Shown: positions 58,979 to 61,775 of the stretch, in pieces
Position numbering within the stretch: position 1 is the stretch's first letter
Layout: every line of letters begins with the position of its first letter
Origin: Solirubrobacterales bacterium
GTDB taxonomy: Bacteria > Actinomycetota > Thermoleophilia > Solirubrobacterales > Solirubrobacteraceae
Length of the DNA: 61,775 bases
NCBI GenBank assembly: GCA_027451345.1
Contig: DAIDJO010000027.1
Location: 1-61,775 of the forward strand
Direction: 5' to 3'
The notes under the pieces: model-generated
Told to the model about the DNA's origin: nothing
The model's input: only the letters and a program-made list of their open reading frames with translations
Databases searched by the model: none
Translations under genes and position numbers: made by a program

Positions 58979-60418
58979 ATGACCTCGCAACCGCATTTCG
59001 GCCTCACCGGCCTGGCGACAATGGGGGCGAACCTCGCGCGCAACGTCGCCCACCACGACATCCCCGTCGCCGTCCACAACCGGACGACGAGCCGCACCGA
59101 GACGTTCATGGCCGAGCACGGCGCCGAGGGCCCGCTCAGCGCGCACGACTCCATCGCCGGGTGGGTGGGGGCGCTCGCGCGGCCGCGCGTGCTGATGATC
59201 ATGGTCCAGGCCGGCGCCGCAACCGACGCGGTGATCGAGGAGATCCTCCCCCACCTCGAGGCGGGGGACATCCTGATCGACGGCGGCAACGCGAACTTCC
59301 GCGACACGCAGCGCCGGCACGAGGCGGTCGGCGCCCACGGCGTGCACTTCATCGGCTCCGGCGTCTCCGGGGGCGAGGAGGGCGCGCTGAACGGCCCGAG
59401 CATCATGCCGGGTGGCGACCGCGCGCCGTACGAGGAGTCGGTGCGGCCGATCTTCGAGGCGATCGCCGCCCAGGTGGACGGCACCCCGTGCTGCACCTAC
59501 GTCGGTCCCGACGGGGCCGGGCACTACGTGAAGATGGTGCACAACGGCATCGAGTACGCCGACATGCAGCTGATCGCCGAAAGCTACGACCTGCTGCGCC
59601 ACGGCGCCGGGCTCGAGGTGCCCGAGATCGCCCGGCAGTTCGAGCGCTGGAACGAGTCGGAGCTCGAGTCGTTCCTGATCGAGATCTCGGCCCGCGTGCT
59701 CGCCAAGACCGACGAGGCCACCGGGCGGCCGCTCGTCGACGTGATCCTCGACTCGGCGGGCCAGAAGGGCACCGGCCGCTGGACCGCGCAGGACGCCCTC
59801 GAACGCGGGGTGGCGCTCACCGGGATCACCGAGGCCGTGTTCGCGCGGACGCTGAGCGCGCTGAAGGACGAGCGGGTCGCCGCCGCCGACCGGCTCGCGG
59901 GCCCCACCGGTCGCGCGGGCGGCGCCGACGCCAGCCTGGCCGAGGACCTCGGCCACGCCCTCTACGCGTCGAAGATCGTGTCCTACGCGCAGGGTTTCGC
60001 GCAGATGGCGGCGGCGTCCGAGGCGGAGGGCTGGCAGCTCGACCTCGGGGCGATGGCCACGATCTGGCGCGGTGGTTGCATCATCCGCGCGCGCTTCCTG
60101 GACCGGATCCGCGAGGCCTATGACGCCGAGCCGAACCTGGCGAACCTGATGCTCGCGGAGTTCTTCGCCCAGGCGCTCGAGCGTGCGCAGGAACCGTGGC
60201 GCCGGGTCGTGGCCCGCTCGGCGGAGCTCGGGATCCCCACGCCCGCCTTCTCCTCCTCGCTCGCCTATTACGACGGGTACCGCCGGGCCCGCGGTCCGGC
60301 GAGCCTGATCCAGGGGCTGCGCGACCTGTTCGGCGCCCACACCTACCGGCGCATCGATCGCGACGGAAGCTTCCACATCGCCTGGGGAGGCGATGGCTCG
60401 GAACACGAGCTGGGGTAG
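58979..60418 (+). CDS. gnd: 6-phosphogluconate dehydrogenase, long form
   Basis: The 479-residue protein has the long-form signature ILDSAGQKGTGRWTAQDA (about residues 258-275), the coenzyme loop FGLTGLATMGANLARNV, IDGGNANFRDTQRRHEA, the substrate loop GSGVSGGEEGALNGPSIMPG and the catalytic Lys in GHYVKMVHNGIEYADMQL. The coenzyme loop has Leu-Thr-Gly rather than GLAVMG. It is the canonical NADP-type pentose-phosphate enzyme, so this organism carries both types side by side, 9 bases apart. The second copy is probably an isozyme for a different coenzyme. Confidence 0.95.
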   Translation: MTSQPHFGLTGLATMGANLARNVAHHDIPVAVHNRTTSRTETFMAEHGAEGPLSAHDSIAGWVGALARPRVLMIMVQAGAATDAVIEEILPHLEAGDILIDGGNANFRDTQRRHEAVGAHGVHFIGSGVSGGEEGALNGPSIMPGGDRAPYEESVRPIFEAIAAQVDGTPCCTYVGPDGAGHYVKMVHNGIEYADMQLIAESYDLLRHGAGLEVPEIARQFERWNESELESFLIEISARVLAKTDEATGRPLVDVILDSAGQKGTGRWTAQDALERGVALTGITEAVFARTLSALKDERVAAADRLAGPTGRAGGADASLAEDLGHALYASKIVSYAQGFAQMAAASEAEGWQLDLGAMATIWRGGCIIRARFLDRIREAYDAEPNLANLMLAEFFAQALERAQEPWRRVVARSAELGIPTPAFSSSLAYYDGYRRARGPASLIQGLRDLFGAHTYRRIDRDGSFHIAWGGDGSEHELG

Positions 60419-60445
60419 CCTCCGCGTCGGACGCCCCGTCAGCAC

Positions 60446-60518
60446 GGGCGGTTAGCTCAGCTGGTAGAGCGCCTGCTTTACACGCAGGATGTCGGGGGTT
60501 CGAGCCCCTCACCGCCCA
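60446..60518 (+). tRNA. tRNA-Val(TAC)
   Basis: The 73-base cloverleaf is complete: acceptor GGGCGGT with ACCGCCC and terminal A, D-arm GCTC/GAGC, anticodon stem CCTGC/GCAGG around TTTACAC, and T-arm GGGGG-TTCGAGC-CCCTC. CCA is not encoded. Att-like debris follows 70 bases downstream. Confidence 0.95.
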
Positions 60519-60740
60519 TCCAGGAATGCCTGGTAATAGCTAGTTTTTGAGGCCTGTCCGGACTGGAGGGCGAGCTTGCGACAAGCGTGGGTACCACACG
60601 TGGGTACCAAACGGACTGGTACTTAACGGCGCCGAAGTACTCGCGGTCTCCTTGTCAACGTGTGCCGATCCGTGCGGCAGCGTCCAACACGGCGGAGCTG
60701 CGTCGCGGTGGTCGGCGGCGTTGCAGGTTCGCGCGTAGCG
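60519..60740. other. Att-like region downstream of tRNA-Val
   Basis: TGGGTACCA occurs at 60588 and 60601, a 13-base pair ending ACCAAAC, the same geometry as TGGCTACCA at 17771 and 17784 beside tRNA-Glu. GTTGCAGGTTCG at 60720 repeats the T-arm of the tRNA-Lys fragment 35 bases on. No gene lies here. It looks like the remains of an element that used tRNA-Val as its target. Confidence 0.5.
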
Positions 60741-60782
60741 CTCTTAATCTCAAGGTTGCAGGTTCGATTCCTGCACGGCCCA
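60741..60782 (+). other. 3' half of tRNA-Lys(CTT), probable attachment-site remnant
   Basis: CTCTTAAT corresponds to the anticodon loop (CTT), TTGCAGGTTCGATTCCTGCA is a perfect T-arm and the 3' acceptor strand CGGCCCA follows. The anticodon stem and the 5' half are missing. It probably records insertion into, and later loss around, a tRNA-Lys gene. Confidence 0.55.
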
Positions 60783-60785
60783 CTC

Positions 60786-60821
60786 AAGAAAGGCCCCGTG
60801 GATCGGGGCTTTCCTTGTTTT
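60786..60821 (+). terminator. Rho-independent terminator
   Basis: AAAGGCCCCG, a five-base loop TGGAT, then CGGGGCTTTCC make a strong stem followed by TTGTTTTG. It lies directly after the tRNA-Lys 3' half and fits a terminator brought with it. Confidence 0.7.
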
Positions 60822-60918
60822 GATGGCGGTGGGTTGGCTGCTGGTCGCTGGTTTGAGTCCGGTGTTTAAGTCCGGAATCGCGGTCGGCGGTGCGCCTCGA
60901 GGCGGTACGGTGGTCGGC

Positions 60919-61410
60919 GTGCTGTTGCGCTGTACCGCACGTCTCCTGAAGCTGATGGGGGCTCGTTCGGGGGTGCTGGTCGAGGCTGAGGCGGGGGTCG
61001 ATGACTGGTACGCCAACGTGTTCATTGTCCAGCGCCGCAAGTGCCTGCTGCTCGTTCATGCCGACACGCTGTTCCCGGTGCTGGCCGCCGATGTGCGGGT
61101 GGGGCAACTCGATCATCTTGGAGTGTTCGTCGCGGGTCTCGTCGTTGATGCGCTTGCGTCCGAAGGTCTCGCCGGGACGGCGCTCGGCCCCACCGACCCG
61201 GGAGGTGTTCGCGTCGCGCGGACTGCAAGTCGGAGCGTGGTCGGGCACATGACGGAGATGACGTTTGAGGCGGAGCGCCTGATCGCACACACCGGAGGGC
61301 TCGAGCACGCGCACCTTGGTGAGGTCAACCGTTGGCTGCGCCGCGGGCTTCGCGGCCGCGGCGGCGGCTACGTCGTGCCGCTCGAGCTCGCCGCGGGCAG
61401 ATCAGCCTGA
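60919..61410 (+). CDS. DUF6933-like protein
   Basis: The 163-residue product from the GTG at 60919 has VLLRCTARLLKLMG, then VDDWYANVFIVQRRKCLLLV and HADTLFPVLAADVRV, resembling the DUF6933 family, which is common beside mobile elements. The last third has AHLGEVNRWLRRGLRG. Frame is open to 60820 but runs through the terminator, so the internal GTG is preferred. Function unknown. Confidence 0.7.
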   Translation: MLLRCTARLLKLMGARSGVLVEAEAGVDDWYANVFIVQRRKCLLLVHADTLFPVLAADVRVGQLDHLGVFVAGLVVDALASEGLAGTALGPTDPGGVRVARTASRSVVGHMTEMTFEAERLIAHTGGLEHAHLGEVNRWLRRGLRGRGGGYVVPLELAAGRSA

Positions 61411-61627
61411 CCAGGTCCGCCCGTGATCCGGCGTGGACGCCACAGCATCACGATCGGCCCGTCACGGGCGGTTGATGAACGGTCGGTCCGATCGTTGTCG
61501 CTTCACAGGCCGCGGTCGCTGGCGAGAGTGACTTTTAGTCGCGAGGCTGTCGCAAAACTCCTCGGCTGGAAGGTGGCGGTCGGCAGTGACGTGATCGCCG
61601 TCGAGTTGTGAACCGTCGCGCCCTTGT

Positions 61628-61775
61628 TCAGGCTGCGGCGAGTTGGTGGCGGTGGAGCTTGGTGAGGTTGTGGGTGGCCATCAGTAGCCGCCATTCGGTC
61701 CGCACCGCGATCCTGCCTCTTCGATGGAACCTGGTGATCAGCCGGTTGTGTTTGGTGTGCGCGAACACGGGCTCG
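61628..61775 (-). CDS. IS transposase, C-terminal end (partial, runs off the window)
   Basis: The last 48 residues of a transposase are present, including PVFAHTKHNRLITRFHRRGR and the C-terminal LMATHNLTKLHRHQ segment, which match the end of DDE transposases of the IS1182/ISNCY kind. The start is beyond the window. The segment 61411-61627 before it has no clear gene. Confidence 0.8.
   Translation of the reverse strand, partial: EPVFAHTKHNRLITRFHRRGRIAVRTEWRLLMATHNLTKLHRHQLAAA

Noticed and set aside
58709..60445. Long minus-strand reading frame of 578 codons
   Set aside because: It is antisense to the two 6-phosphogluconate dehydrogenase genes and has the composition of a GC shadow.

Overview
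This window looks like a chromosomal segment of a high-GC actinobacterium. GTG and TTG starts are common, several TA genes and regulators appear to be leaderless, and the secreted proteins resemble those of Thermoleophilia/Solirubrobacterales. The class-level guess is inference from gene style only. No rRNA, CRISPR array or replication origin is visible.

Layout. (1) Bases 1-1225 look like the right end of an older genomic island: the C-terminal remnant of an IS256-type transposase, a degenerate segment with TTTGTCC repeats, and an orphan 3' half of a tRNA-Lys(TTT). (2) Bases 1326-17559 are ordinary chromosome: secreted and hypothetical proteins, AraC and TetR regulators (the latter with a perfect palindromic operator), GNAT enzymes, methyltransferase, phosphodiester glycosidase-like protein, universal stress protein, an OafA-type acyltransferase, and a minus-strand run of ArsP-like permease, NudC and NCS1 permease. 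(3) tRNA-Glu(TTC) at 17628-17700 is the left edge of an about 29.3 kb island. It is bounded by a perfect 51-bp direct repeat (17652-17702 and 46971-47021) and carries its tyrosine integrase next to the right end. (4) Bases 47022-60418 return to chromosome: a broken secreted protein, a cupin, SAM enzymes, two SGNH hydrolases, acyl-CoA synthetase, hydroxyisobutyrate-dehydrogenase-like protein, GATase-pyrD, and two different 6-phosphogluconate dehydrogenases in tandem. (5) tRNA-Val(TAC) at 60446-60518 is followed by att-like debris (TGGGTACCA pair, 3' half of a tRNA-Lys(CTT)), a DUF6933-like gene and the end of an IS transposase.

The main discovery candidate is inside the tRNA-Glu island. Between 21.4 and 41.3 kb the island is built of one- to three-gene units, each apparently carrying its own promoter and unrelated to its neighbours: toxin-antitoxin pairs, GNATs, regulator-transporter pairs, sigma/anti-sigma pairs, cupins, a kinase. 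The units are separated by about 18 copies of a divergent imperfect palindrome. It begins CCGCGCAAAG, has an inner ATCTCG/CGAGAT stem, and ends GATGCGGGT. Nearly all copies are 60-62 bp, most exactly 61. Every copy has the same orientation although the genes lie on both strands, and for plus-strand genes the repeat follows the stop codon by about 16-93 bases. This architecture is that of an integron-like cassette array, but the site does not carry the canonical integron GTTRRRY core and no integron integrase is present. It may be a new cassette-type recombination site or a new dispersed palindromic repeat.

Six toxin-antitoxin modules lie in the island (one broken). Most have a palindrome over the -10 region and a start codon within about 10 bases of it, so each moves as a self-contained unit. 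A second family, a 20-21 bp TTTGTCC repeat module, sits near both ends of the island and again beside the tRNA-Lys remnant at the left of the window. It links the two islands.
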